Shown piece by piece: positions 10,318-22,773 of a DNA stretch of 64,000 bases. Source of the DNA: Punica granatum (taxonomy: Eukaryota > Streptophyta > Magnoliopsida > Myrtales > Lythraceae); the NCBI RefSeq assembly GCF_007655135.1, contig NC_045132.1, forward strand, positions 18,614,534 through 18,678,533, written 5' to 3'. Under the pieces are notes generated by a model. It was given only the letters and a program-made list of their open reading frames with translations. It ran no database searches and was not told the DNA's origin. Numbering within the stretch: position 1 is the stretch's first letter; every line of letters begins with the position of its first letter. The translations under genes and the position numbers were made by a program.

Positions 10318-10845
10318 TTGCAAGGACAATGGCACTGGCCGCGGAGCTCGGACCCACAAGCTGCTTTGATCCGGGACCTGGCTGGAGCTCTTGAACTTTC
10401 CAACCAGGATAGAGTCTTATGGACACCCCACAAATCTGGGCAGTTCTCCATTGCTAATGCCTGGAAGTGTTTAAGAGTCAGAGGCCCGACATTGGAATGG
10501 AGTAATGTGATTTGGTTTGATGGACAGCTTCCGCGATCTTCTTTCATTAGTTGGCTCTGTGTGCATAATAGATTAGCTACAAAGGACTAGCTATCAACAT
10601 GGGGGATTCCGCTTGCGTCAGCTGAATGCGAATTTTGCAATACACAGTGGGAGACCCGTGAACACCTCTTTTATGAATGTCTGGTCATCCAAGAAATTTG
10701 GAGAAGTCTGTTGGCTCGAGTCGGCTTGCACCATTTTATGGTGAGTTGGAATACGGAATTCAGTTGGATTTCTTCTCTTCGGGGCAGGAAGCTCGATGTT
10801 ATTTGTTTGAAACTTCTGTGGACTCATTACATATACTGTATATGA
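10318..10845 (+). pseudogene. LINE C-terminal zf-RVT domain
   Basis: In the same frame as the reverse transcriptase it reads DRVLWTPHKSGQFSIANAWK, then SFISWLCVHNRLATKD, a stop at 10588 where Trp is expected, and CEFCNTQWETREHLFYEC. The Cys-x2-Cys...His-x3-Cys-like pattern is the zinc-binding segment found after reverse transcriptase in plant L1 elements. The region from 10160 to 10318 is the connector, with further stops (10225, 10264). Confidence 0.88.
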
Positions 10846-11122
10846 CGTGAGAGGATATAGTTCGGAAGATTTTTCGGAAGATTTTTGCAGCGGCTATAGT
10901 TCGGAAGATTTTTGCAGATGTGAAGGCAAAGCTCTATGTTTACCCCCGATTCTCTCGCAAAATTATAAATGCTATCATAGTCGGTCACATGTTTAACCCT
11001 CATGATATTGCACATAGGTAATTGGTGTTCTTGGTAGTTTTGTTGATGTAGTGTTGGGTAAATGGTCTCATGATGTACATGCATTTTGATTAATGAAAGT
11101 CTCTACCATTTATCCAAAAAAA
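10846..11122 (+). other. LINE 3' UTR with A-tail
   Basis: Non-coding tail beyond the zf-RVT frame. It starts with a small internal duplication (GGAAGATTTTTCGG / GGAAGATTTTTGCAG, 10861-10920) and ends in a run of eight A at 11115-11122, after which LINE sequence stops. Confidence 0.6.
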
Positions 11123-11514
11123 ATTTGGATGACATAATTCCTCATGCAGTTGTGCATTATGCGATGAATATATCCACAACTTGTGTACATATAATATCTT
11201 ATAATTCCAGTGGCGGGGACGCATATTTATGGTCGCATGTTAATATATGGCTAATAGTTGATTCTTTTTCTCGAATAATATCATATAATTTGACAAAGTA
11301 AAATTACAGCCAGAATCGCAGATTCACATTTGGGACACAAAGTCCAGTTATGTTTGTGAATCGGAAAGAGAGACACCTAGCTGACATCTGATATTAAGAT
11401 TTTTATGTTGACCTCGATCAGAATTTGATTTCCACGTGATTGTTTTGAAATTAATTAGAAAGCAGAATTTACATGGTGATTTCTCTTGTATGATGATAAT
11501 CAAGATATATGTAA

Positions 11515-11708
11515 GGCTGAGGAAGGGATCTTAGTACAAGAGCCAAGGTGCCAACTTGAGATTAAGAGGTTTTGGGTTCAATTCAAGCCAACTTGAGATC
11601 AAAAGGTCTTGGGTTCAATTCTCACCAATGGAATGTATATACCCCTTTATTTGATTTCCTATATTTGTAAAGACCCATGAGCTTCCCTTATAACTGGAAA
11701 AAAAATAA
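11515..11708 (+). mobile_element. Possible tRNA-derived SINE
   Basis: Contains two B-box-like motifs (GGGTTCAATTC at about 11573 and 11610) within two copies of a roughly 43-bp segment starting CCAACTTGAGAT, then GGGTTCAATTCTCACCAATG, a pyrimidine-rich stretch and an A-run (about 11698-11706). This resembles a plant SINE with internal duplication, but no A box is convincing. Confidence 0.35.
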
Positions 11709-11713
11709 TATAT

Positions 11714-11898
11714 ATATGTATGCCAATATCCGAACTCGGCGGGGTCCAATCCACGATGGTCTGTGCCAAGAAGAGGAAAGTCGGTATATTATGTTGCATG
11801 ATTAAAGAAAGATATATGTAAGCCAATATCCCACCTCGGCTGGGTCCAATCGACGACGGTCTGTGCCAAGAACAGAAAGTCGGTACAACATAATTTCT
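11714..11898 (+). repeat. Direct repeat pair, about 80 bp
   Basis: Two similar copies, at about 11720-11795 and 11820-11890, share GCCAATATC, TCGGC(G/T)GGGTCCAATC, GGTCTGTGCCAAGAA and AAAGTCGGTA. Origin unknown; no coding potential. Confidence 0.7.
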
Positions 11899-12319
11899 AG
11901 TCTAATTATGTTGTATATCTTTTAATTGAAGTGGACAGCGAAAATTAAGATATATTAATCAATCGAGAAATAAATTACGATACTCTGGTTATATAGTCAA
12001 CAAGATCTTAATTGCAGTTTGGATGGGCTATAAATAAAATAATAAAACATCATTTTACTAAAAAATAATAATTAGAAATTCACAAAAGGTAAATTGAAAA
12101 AAAAAATGAATGAGGCATACGAGACACTTGATCATTCTTCTTTTTATTACGATGGTGTCATATGAACCTAATACAATGGGACATTTGATCATTTGCTCTT
12201 GATCGAGGTAGTCCCACACTTTATCCTTTTTATAGATATAATGTTTCCTTTTCAGTACAGCGATATAGCGACAACTTTCAATCATGAAATAGTGGATATG
12301 GAATTAGAAATTACTCATA
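11899..12319. other. AT-rich intergenic DNA
   Basis: No gene or repeat structure recognised. A 75-codon minus frame here lacks any family signature. Confidence 0.5.
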
Positions 12320-12513
12320 CCTATCGGGAGGACAATTGCTGCGCAGATTGACTTGTTAGGAGAGCATTATCTCTCTCTAGGGGTTCATTTTCTCGATTGG
12401 TTCCTAACAGTCTAGGCCATCTCATGTTAGGTGATTCTATTGGGCTCCATGCCCCTTCTTTGTATGCTTTAATTTCCTTTCGAACTTTGGTCCCTTTATC
12501 CACCGAAAAAAAA
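12320..12513 (+). mobile_element. Probable 5'-truncated LINE 3' end
   Basis: The stretch resembles a plant L1 3' UTR: it contains CATGCCCCTTCTTTGTATGC and ends TTTATCCACCG followed by a run of eight A (12506-12513). No coding part remains. The minus-strand 60-codon ORF over it is taken to be spurious. Confidence 0.35.
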
Positions 12514-15500
12514 GAATCTGGAATCTAGTAGTTTAACGAGAATAGAGCATTGACAATCAATCCTGATTTTGCGATTTCACAGGCTCTTTATTTTTCCGGT
12601 ATGAACCATGATATTCGAAAACTCAATTGAATTTCGACTAATTCAATCGAGCCGAGTTGGTCCACGAAAGAGTAAAACTCTTTCAGTAGATTTTATATAT
12701 TCACAACGTTTTGATAGGCTTTTTGATTTCACCAGAAAGTTTTTTCTAAGGGCCCACATGTCGGAAGCTATTGAAGATCGTGAGTGACACAATGCTAGGG
12801 AACTCAAATGGTTTGGTATATATAAGATTAGAGGAGTTTAAATTTTATGAATGGGAAAAACTTACCATGGAAATAATTTTATTTCTTTGTAAGCAAATCA
12901 GCTTGAACCTAAATTAATTGCGACTTGTTCACTTACAAATACTAGAAAATGATGCGGACCACGGGAAAAGAAAAAAGAAGAGCTGGGACCATGTTCGTTG
13001 AAAAAAATGTTATTATTGGATAGATATTGGGAAATTATTACCAACAACTCCCACCTGTTTAGAATTATTATATTAAACTAATATAATAATATAAGTTTAA
13101 TATGTCAGCTTAATAGAATACTATTTACTTTTTTTCTTCTTTTTTTTTATTTGTGACATTAAAATTGTCATTTTCTTCCCGATGAAATGCAATACTAGTC
13201 TATTGATAGGGACTAATTCTTGCTAGAGTATTGACTTCGCTACGCCAACAAGATGCTTGTAATGAGTATCGAACTCCTACTACAAGTAATGTTCATCCAC
13301 TTCAAATTATGGGTCACTTAAGGCCAATCATATTGTGATCATGATTTGCTAATTAAGAATATAAAATGATCAAATGAAGATTAGCAGGAAAAAATATTAA
13401 CGTTTATACCGTATGAAATATTAGGTAGCACTGCCTCAGTATCTTACTAGTAATTGATAATTTATTATTTTTACGTAATATTAGTTTTATATCATTAGCT
13501 TCACTTATACTCTCTATTGGTTATGCAAACTACTATGATAAACCAAAAATATTATTAAAATTTTTTCGATTAGTAGCACCGCAAGAGTGTTGCACCCTAG
13601 TTAATATACAATATATAATAGTTAAAAAGCGAAATGTGAGAGCTCAATTTGATAACCATCAACTCCTGGTAAGATGTCCTCAGTTGCTCAAGAGATTGTT
13701 ATTTTAATACCCTCAACTCGTGTTCTGTCGTCTTTTACATTGCTTAGAAAATTTATTTTCAAATGGCGAGATTCGTGTGCTTGCCTTTTCAAATTCTGGT
13801 TAAATGAATTTTCTATTTTTTATTTGATATATCATATTCAATAAATTTTGGATATATAACATATTATTTGTATAAATTTATATATAATTATGAGTCTTTT
13901 TGAAAAACTAGTAGGCAGGCACATGCGTTGCAATCGTAGTATGATATATTACATAATAAAAATCAAATTTTATTTTATTGTTATGTATGATTGTAATTAA
14001 TAAAATATATAAATTTATAAGTAAATATTTGACCTCGGACTAGTGGCTAGTCTAGTCTCTTCTTCATCATGGATTTCCTCTAGTTTTTTTTATATAGATA
14101 TTCCGTTGGATATCCCACTTCTTTTCTCTTAAAAATCTTTATGATAATTTTTTTTTTCAAACTTAAAATTTTCATCAAAATTTCGTAAAAGAAAAAAAAA
14201 GAATTTCTACTTTTTTGTAGCGAAATATTTGGTTTTTCTTAATTTGAATATTTTGTGAGGTCAAATAAAATTTGAATTTTCTTGGAAGTTATATTTTAAA
14301 AAATCAAAATGAAATGAATCAGACTAGACAGAAGTCTTATATCAAATAACCTGATGACAAGCTGCCTTTTTCCAAGAAATTAATTTTCTATAAGAAAAAT
14401 ACGAATCCATGAGCTCTATTTTTTTTTAATGTTTCTGATGAAAATTACATCAACAAATATTTTCATTTTTTAAAATGTTTTTAGCAAGAATTTTCCAACC
14501 TATTTCCGAAAAAAAAATTAATTGGTAAGTTGTTTGAGCAATATCTTATTTATAAAATATTTTGACATATTATCAGATGAAATTATGGTGAATATTTCTT
14601 TGAAAACTCTTGAACTCATTTTAGATAAAATTTATATGGATAATAATTCATCAGAAATGTTGAAAGTTTCTTTACAATGATTCCTCATTTATATCACCCC
14701 ATCATAATCATTTTGGGATATAGCTTACTTATACTTGTCCATTTATTTAGACCATAGCAAAATATAAATTTTGAAATCATTCTTCTTGCAACGAAACGTC
14801 CATTGGTTACCCAAAACAAGTTTTATTAATAAAAGCATATGCATCTACGAAACTAATGTATTTGAAGATCACCTAGGCTCGAACTAGGATATGTCAGATC
14901 CCATTAAGCTTTTGAATATCAAAGATATAAATTGAAATATCAAAATAAAATAGAAAAATTTTCTCTAACGAAACATATTATTTCGCCATTCTATCAGCAC
15001 AATGAACTATTTGGAAATGAAAATATGTGGTCGACTAATTATTACCGATTGAATCTACGAAAAATGCAATAGTTTGTCCTTTGGCGATAGATAAGCACCC
15101 GTTGAATTTTAAAGTTTAATTTTACAATTGATAAAAGGGTGTCCAACTAACAAATAAGAATAAGATATAACGGATTGTTTCTAAGTAATGAATAAACAAA
15201 GAAAATTTGAGTTAAAAAAGTTATAAGATGAAAAAGTTCCAAAAAGATGGAAACAAAAACTCCTCGAATTTTTCCCCATAAAACTCTTTGAATTTGATTA
15301 AAAAAAAGTAAATCTCCTCACTAAAGATATTGGAAAAGTATTTCATAAAAAAACTTAAAGTACATCAAGCTATTTAACTGTTGATTTCAAAAGGCATACA
15401 TAGATATAATTGCATGTGTACATTCACCTTTTATCACGTCCCTTGCCAATGATCGTCACGATAATGGGGGACAAGGCTTCTTCTGCTCCCATGCTATTAA

Positions 15501-16361
15501 ATGTCAATTCTCGCTCCCTAAAAAGGGCCTTTCGCAAGCACTAATCAAATGCAGCCATGTCAACATCTATTGGAGAGAAATTGTGCTACAAAATATAAAA
15601 TCATTCTCTCTCTTCTCCCCCTTCTCAACTCTCTTCTCTATGACACTCCCCCTTCCAGAATCGAAGTTGTTACGCCGATCACCCTTGCCCTACTCAGTCT
15701 CTTGCTAAGCCATCTACACATCACATCAGCGATTAGCCCCAGATCACAGCGACAAGACCCTCGGCGATGAGATATCAGATCGCCTCAATGAGACGACGAG
15801 ATAGTGATCTTGACAATGCTGAGGTGGTAGTGCGTGGTGTGCGATAAGCATCATGTTTGCAATGGTAGCTCGGCCAAAAGAAAGAGAAAGAGATGAGACA
15901 AAGAAGGATGTGGAAAGATGAATAACAGAGAGAGGAATGGAAAAGTGGATGATTTTTTGTTTTGACTTGAACCCAATAAGTTTTCAATGTACTATATCAC
16001 ACCATTATTTCTCTCCGTAAATATTTTAGATGAAAAACAAAAAACTTTTGACAAATAGAAGCAAGATAGGACACATACTTTTGGAAAATTAATCTTCAAT
16101 TGTTGTTGCACGTCCTCATCGAATTTTGATCTTCTCTCTCGAATTATCTCTCCTTTGGGAAAATGCTTCTCTCTCGGATAAAGAGTTTCTCAAATCCGTG
16201 AAACATTGGAAAAAAAAGTTGCTTAAATTACTCGCCATACGATTGTCTCTATTTGAAAGAAAGATACTTTTCATGTAAATGGAAAATGGAGACGTAACAA
16301 AATTTCTCATTGTATCTTTCAGGAAAATGGAGAGCAATTCGATTGTTATTTTAAATGAAAT
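12514..16361. other. AT-rich intergenic DNA
   Basis: No supported gene. Contents noted: a motif near 13030 (ACAACTCCCACC) shared with the duplicated blocks at 23.1 and 26.8 kb; pieces ending in ACTAG with GCGTTGC-like sequence at about 13575-13600 and 13908-13940, possibly edges of short transposons; and a pyrimidine-rich patch at 15595-15660. The rest is simple AT-rich sequence with stops in all frames. Confidence 0.55.
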
Positions 16362-16366
16362 GGTAT

Positions 16367-19300
16367 TGTGCGCACCCGAATTTCGTCTCGTCAAGGTACG
16401 CATACGCGCGCCTAAATGCAACACGGCTTGGGAGTGTCCACCTTCCTGGGGACGCACGACGGATGCACGTGAGAAGGAGTCGTCACTACCTGTTTACGAC
16501 CCAAAGGTCGAGGGCCGTGAGTTGCCCGGGTCTAGGGGTATGGGATACATCTAGTATGCTAAGGCAATGGTTTGTACGGAACCGGAAATTCCGAATTCGG
16601 GGGTTCTATTACGTATGGGCCTATATCCCATACGCTCTTTCGGTACTCTAGCTTACTAGGCTTGCCATTTCATTTATTTACCGCATGATTTAGGGTTGCA
16701 CTCTACTCGCCTGTTTTGACACCGTAAATTCGAAGAAACACTCAGACCATCCACTCTCCGACCATGATTCTTACATAAATAAATGTACAGCATAAACCCT
16801 TACATTGTTCTCTCAAATAAATAAAAATAAAAATTACAATGATTGAATCCCGATTGGTTTGCGTTCGGTCATTATTCCACTCGTGCTCACCGTATGATTT
16901 GGATAAGACTGAAAATTAAATTAAGATACGCACTCGGTGTATGGGGGCATTGGACCCCGTGATCGACGGTTAAGGGGCATTGGACCCGTGTAAATCGTAT
17001 CATAAGGGTTCGGACCCGAACCGCAACAAATCAACAAATAAAAGTGAAAAATATAAGAAAATTAAATATAACTTATATAAACAGATAAAAACAGACAAAT
17101 AACGAATAAATAGACAAGTGCAGACAAGTTGTGTATTAGACCGAATTTACGTGATTTAGTCAATTATTAACCGGGGTTACTTGGCAAACAATTTCCCTAC
17201 CCTAGGCAAGCAGATGAATATGCTAAAATGCAATTCTTAAGTCAACTATGTGTGTTAGTTTGTTTTAAGACTTTACTCTGCAAATGACACTGAGATTTCA
17301 CTGAATACGCGAAACTCGTGTTTTGACTCTAGATTTGGAAACTAGAGTTTCGCCTAGCCATTATCTAATGTTTATATAAGCCGAGTGAATGATTAGTTCG
17401 GTTTTACACGTTTTGTGACAAAAATAACAACGCTAACTACCGAATCTACGGTAAGATGACAGAAACACCGAAAGCGGATGAAACGGGCCATGCGAATAAG
17501 ACTCGCACCCGAACGGGCTGCCCCTTCCTACCCATAGATCAAGGTGTTTCGACCTCCTTAATGCCTAGAATGTCGGTGAATCACGAAACAACAGTTATAC
17601 CCTTTGGTTTGCGAAATGTGTAAGAGTTAATGAAAAGTTGAGATCGCGTTACACGAAGGGGTCTAAAGGAGATTTGTGTGTTTCGACTTGAACCGCCTCA
17701 AATCGGGCCCGGACTCGAGTCAAAGTGCACAAATCCACCCTAGACATCGACTCTATTCGTGTTACGCGTCTTGGCGTTTTGAAATTGTGAATGTAAAAAG
17801 GGCATTTCCGTTGGTTCATGATTCGTCGACGCGTTTATAAATTGATAGCCGGTTCATACAATTTTATTTAAGCCGAATGATTTAATTAACCAAATGATAC
17901 ATCCCATTTCCCATTTTTGGAGTGGTTTAGTGATTGAGATCTTGAACCTCAATTGTTATGGATTAATGAGATGGTTGTTCGAAACTACGCGCCTAACATA
18001 CAAACTAACACGAAACTAATGATTAAACGAAAAATGTAATTGCAATCAATTCCTATAATCAGTTTTAACCGGTTCTTGCATGCATAAGATATCAAACACG
18101 ATAATAACGCACGTTTTACAAAGCCGATGCTGCCATGTTCTTGGAGACGCACACAAACACACAATACAAACGCAAACACGATATTTAAAGAAATTGATAA
18201 AACGGCAATGGCACGGAAAATGAGGTAAATCGTAAACGCAATAAACATGAAAACAGAGTTGAATCGGGGTTAAGGGGTCTGTTTTGGATCTAGATTTAGT
18301 CTGCAGAGGGCTGCATTGGACCCAAAAATCAATGTGATCTGATCTATCGAATAGATAAAATGTTCGGTAAATAATTTTTATTCGGAGTTGCAAGGCCTAT
18401 AAAAATATGAAATTTTGTGTAGGACCTTAAAATAACATCAAGAACCTGTGGTAAAAATTTCAGCTCATTTTGAAGTCGGATGGCTCACGAGACCTATCAA
18501 AATCAGACCAAAAACACCGAAATGATGGGTAAACATTTTTTATCTGGAGATCCAGTACCCACAAAAATCTGAAATGTTTTTTGGGGACTTAAAATAACAT
18601 CAAGAACCTGTGGTAAAAATTTCAGCTCATTTTGAAGTCGGATGGTTCACGAGACCTATCAAAATCGGACCAAAAACATCGAAATGACGGGTAAACATTT
18701 TTTATCTGGAGATCCATTACCCAGAAAAATCTGAAATTTTGTGTGGGACTTAAAATAATATCAAGAATTTGTGGTAAAAATTTCAGCTCATTTTGAAGTC
18801 GGATGGTTCACGAAATTGCTCAAGGGCCAAACTCGGGATCTAAGGAAAAGTATGTGAAATGAGTCATTGACACCCGTCCAACACTCCAGCAGTAAACACA
18901 CATACAATAAGTCGATATTTACATTCAAAAAAATAATTAAATAAATAAACTTAGAACATGGAAGTTAAGTAGAATTGGGTCCGCCTTATCACCCCACAAG
19001 CCTAGATAACTAAGAGACCTACTTCTCTAAGTTGTAGAGAAGTTATACCTAGCCTCGGAATGCGAGAAAAGAGTCGGAGAAGTGGCAAGAGAGTCGGAAG
19101 ACTCGGTTGCACAGAAGCTGTCCAGAAAAACAGCAATGGCTCCCGGGTCGAAAGGTGATGGCTCGGATGGTTCGATGTGGTTGCACGGTGTAGGCACGGG
19201 CCCTCTCGACTCTCAAGGGACTGCTTAAGGTGGTCGTGACAAGCTTTGGGCGTGTAAGGGCTTGAACAAACCCAAAAATGACAAAAGAAAACCGGTAAAA

Positions 19301-20329
19301 ACTGTGATAACCCGGGGAGAAGGAAAGAGGGAAATGAAGGTTGTGCGCGGTTGATCAGCTCTCGGCACGTGACCACCTTGTCAAGAGGGAGAGTGAGGGT
19401 CATGAGGAACCCTTAGGAGGTGTAGGCACAACTCGCCATGATTGTGAGAGGAAATGGCATGCCTAGGACCCGGGAAGGGCTATGGAAACCCGATTCTGTG
19501 CTGTTTCTGTTATCTGCTGAAACGCGGGGTTGGAGGCCTTGAATGCTAAAACTAAGCTCGGAAATGGATTTTGGAGGTCGAAAATAGGTGGGGTATGTAT
19601 TTTTTTTGGGATTTGGGTGAAGGTGGATGGGTGGTTGTCGGAAAACGACGTTTTTCCGACAATAACGGTTTTTTCTTTGCTCTCTTTTGTATAGCTCTAA
19701 TCTGGACGAATTCTCTCTGTCCTCTGCTCACTCTCCCTTCCCAAAATTCTGAATGAAATCCCCATCAATGAGGGTCATGGTTGAGAGAGGAAGGAAGAGT
19801 TTTGATTGGAAAGTTGTGCAAGACGGGAAAGCGGTTTAATGACTTTTTTTCTTTCTTTCTTCTGCTCTCCTTGAACCTGGACAAAATTATTCTCCTATTC
19901 CGTCTGTTTCTCTGCTGAATCAATGTGCGAAGGTGAGGTAGAGTGGCAAGGTAGGAAGGTGGTCCAAAACTGGAAAATTGTGCGACGGGAAAGCGATTAA
20001 TCGGATTTTTCTTGCTCTATTCTACCCCGATTGTTCTTGGACGAATTTTTCTCTTTTCTTTTCAGCTAAACTTGGCTCCTATTATGCTCACCATGCTGAC
20101 CGAATTCTTTCCTATCTTTAGTTCCATGAACTTGGCCGATATTTCCCCCAAAATGATGACTGAATTTCTTTAGCTTCTTGCTAAAAATGAATGAGATCTG
20201 GTTGGCCCTGTCGATCTTGCCATGAATACTAAACTGATTTTGTTTGATTATCTTCGGTTGAAGCTCATATTATGACCCGGTTGGTTCAAGACTTTGTTAT
20301 AGCCGATGGACCAAAATGGGGTGCTGACA
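16367..20329 (-). repeat. Solo LTR with perfect 5-bp target duplication (3963 bp)
   Basis: Ends are TGTGCGCACCC at 16367 and GGTGCTGACA at 20329 (minus-strand TG...CA). It is flanked by GGTAT at 16362-16366 and again at 20330-20334. No primer site, internal region or second LTR adjoins it, so it is a solo LTR left by LTR-LTR recombination. The first 1.9 kb (16367-about 18250) matches the U5/R side of the other LTRs, but the remainder (the U3 side) is different and holds its own 162-bp tandem repeat. It therefore belongs to a distinct or recombinant subfamily. Confidence 0.93.
18373..18815 (-). repeat. 162-bp tandem repeat inside solo LTR, about 2.7 copies
   Basis: Successive units are about 162 bp apart (ATTTTTTATCTGGAGATCC at 18535 and 18697). 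Each contains TCAAGAACCTGTGGTAAAAA (or a one-base variant) and GCTCATTTTGAAGTCGGATG. The last copy is cut short near 18815. This array is absent from the other LTRs. Confidence 0.85.
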
Positions 20330-20334
20330 GGTAT

Positions 20335-21970
20335 TGTACTTTTACTTCAAGAATTGATGACATATAAGTGGCTTTCTATGAGGGGCACCATTACCTTTTG
20401 TTAGGAAGTGGAAGGGTATGATGAGATTTATTTTGCGCAAGAGGCAACTTTTCATGAAAAGACAAACACTAATTTGATATAAGGGTCTAATTAGTAATTA
20501 TGAAACTAGGAACTTACAAATAAAATGGGTAAAATGAATAATAAGAAAAAGGAACTTTATAGTTTTATAATTAGTATGTATATGTATACGTACATTATAA
20601 TACTAATGAAAAATGCATCTAAAAACCGTCGATTGGTGCGTAGGATATAATTTACATGAAAATATACGTGCGATTATATGTTGGAAAATTATAATTGATT
20701 ATAAATATAGAGTGATATAGATGCGTACTTTTCAAAGTTGAAATGGTATTTGTAGAAAGTAAAAATCGAGAAATAATTTAAAAGATTTACACTTTTATAA
20801 ATGTTATAAATATAGATTATTACAGTTTTACTTTATTATTATGCATGAATAGAGGATTTATTTATGAAAATATGTATTTGGAATGTGCCATTGGTGTAAA
20901 TGACATAATATAAACATAAAAGTACACGCAGTTATATTTTGGAGGAATATAATAGAGACATAGAAGGAGGGATATAGATGCATGCTTTTAAAAGTTTTAA
21001 GAGTAATTTTGAAAAAAAAAATTTGGAGGAAGAGCAAGTAAACAGATGGCTAAAAGAACTGTCATGGTAAAATAAGTAGAAATAGAAATATGAATATATC
21101 AGATTCTCCAACACCTTTTTTATAATGTGATGTTATTTATTTTATATTAGATATAATTAAGTAATTTTTATTATTAAGAAGTAGTGATAGATATATATAT
21201 ATATATATATATATATGCAGTGTGTCTTTCTGGATTAGGGAGACACCATGATTTAATTGTGACTTATGAGACACAATTGGTAGTTGTAAGTTCGAAAATA
21301 CTTTAATGAATTAGATATATATTGTTGAATTTCTATAAGGCGCTATTTTTCTTTCAATGGACACTAACATGAAGGGACACGTTCTATTAAAATAAAATAA
21401 AAAATGTATTCATACATTGAATGATTGAATGGAGTCTAGAAAGATGTCCACATACATTGAATCGACAAAATAGGAATTAAGAAAAGTGTCTACATATATG
21501 GAAGGGTAAAATATGAATTTTGAAATGTGGAGAAACACAATAATGAGCTCCAGATATTTATATATGTAATAGATTAAAAGCCTTTTTTGAATTTATCGAG
21601 GTATGATATACTTTTTTAAACTCAATGCAATTCTATACCTTTTCGATTACAAGGGAGGTACATGGTCTACTATAATGAAATAGAAACCCTACACCTAATA
21701 AAAGAACACGGATAATCCCACCGTGAGTATTGAACCCGAAAACTCTTGATTACTAGGCAATATATGCGCCGCTGCTCTGCACATTCTAAGGAAGGTTTAC
21801 ATTTATATATATTGTTCTATTTTTATGTTTTATTTGGGAATGCAGTGGCAGTTGTATAAGTGATTTTTTTTACTGGTTTTAAGCAGCAATACTATTTAAT
21901 GAGTTTAAAACCATGATTTGGTTTATTTTAGCAAGTGATAACATAATTTCCACGGAAAATTGGTAAGTGT
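20335..21970. other. AT-rich intergenic DNA
   Basis: No gene seen. Contains an (AT)n microsatellite at about 21190-21216 and otherwise unstructured AT-rich sequence. Confidence 0.55.
21190..21216. repeat. (AT)n microsatellite
   Basis: About thirteen uninterrupted AT dinucleotides. Confidence 0.9.
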
Positions 21971-21979
21971 TTATAAAAA

Positions 21980-22764
21980 GGATAAATTGCACTGGTGGTC
22001 CAAAATGTTTTACAAATGTTTCATTATAGTCCAAAAAGTTTTTTCGCCATATGATGGTACAAAATGTTTCAAAGTTGTTTCATGATGATACAAACCGTCA
22101 ACTCGAGCTTGACGCCGTCAAGCCGACGCTGACGTGACTACTACGTGTCACCTCTTTGCTAACGTGGTCGAAAAATTTAAAATAATTCTAAAAAATTTAA
22201 AATTTCAAAACTTTTAAAAATAATTTTAAACTTTTAATTTAAAATTTTAAATAATTTTTATTATTTTAAATTAAAAAAATTTTAATATTAAATTTTAAAT
22301 AATTTTAATATTAAATTTTAAATTTTTTATAAAATTATTTTTAAAAATAAAAAAAATTATTTAAAAAAATCTAAAATATTTTAAATTTTTTAAAAATAAT
22401 TTTAAATTTTTAAATTTTTTAAAAATAATTTTAAAATTTTCAAAATTTTAAAATTTTTTTCTTATTTTTTTTCAAAATTTTTACTCTTTTTTTTTTATTT
22501 TTTAAATTTTATTTTGTATTTTTTTGGACTTTTTAAAATTTTATTTTCTCTTAAATGACATGGCGCACTATGATTGGTTCCACGTAACAAAAGTCACACA
22601 TAGGACTCGTGACAGCAAAATGTTAACGGCGTTAGGGTCAATTGACGGTTTGTACCATCATGAAATAACTTTGAAACATTTTGTATCATCATATAGCGAA
22701 AAAAACTTTTTGGATCATAATGAAACATTTGTAAAACATTTTGGACCACCAGTGCAATTTACCC
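21980..22764. mobile_element. Mutator-type MITE with long TIRs (785 bp)
   Basis: Terminal inverted repeats of about 130 bp: the left end begins GGATAAATTGCACTGGTGGT and the reverse complement of the right end begins GGGTAAATTGCACTGGTGGT, with high similarity through the CAAACCGTCAA stretch. A perfect 9-bp duplication TTATAAAAA flanks it (21971-21979 and 22765-22773), the size expected for the Mutator superfamily. The interior (about 22180-22540) is extremely AT-rich and itself palindrome-like. It encodes no transposase and so is non-autonomous. Confidence 0.92.
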
Positions 22765-22773
22765 TTATAAAAA

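Larger units (their letters stand above)
7562..11122 (+). mobile_element. Degenerate L1-type LINE (non-LTR retrotransposon)
   Basis: Plus-strand remains in order of an endonuclease domain (7562-about 8160), reverse transcriptase (about 8160-10130) and zf-RVT domain (10318-about 10845), then a 3' UTR ending in an A-run (11115-11122). The first codons after the LTR edge already read as LINE endonuclease (ASNGRLWIMVREELQ then ILSKSNQFIH), so the upstream ORF and endonuclease start are missing and should lie left of element 1. At least one frameshift (near 8150-8165) and about ten nonsense codons make it inactive. The order EN-RT-zf-RVT and the FADD box fit the plant L1 clade. Confidence 0.93.

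Noticed and set aside
11560..11650. Functional tRNA gene
   Set aside because: B-box-like motifs are present but no cloverleaf or A box is convincing; a SINE-like repeat explains it better.
12321..12503. 60-codon minus ORF
   Set aside because: The plus strand looks like a LINE 3' UTR with A-tail; the ORF is more simply a chance frame.
15549..15987. Host gene in the pyrimidine-rich region
   Set aside because: Short frames on both strands with no family motif or splice structure.
22160..22540. Origin or matrix-attachment region in extremely AT-rich DNA
   Set aside because: It is the interior of a MITE, and AT-richness alone does not support a function.
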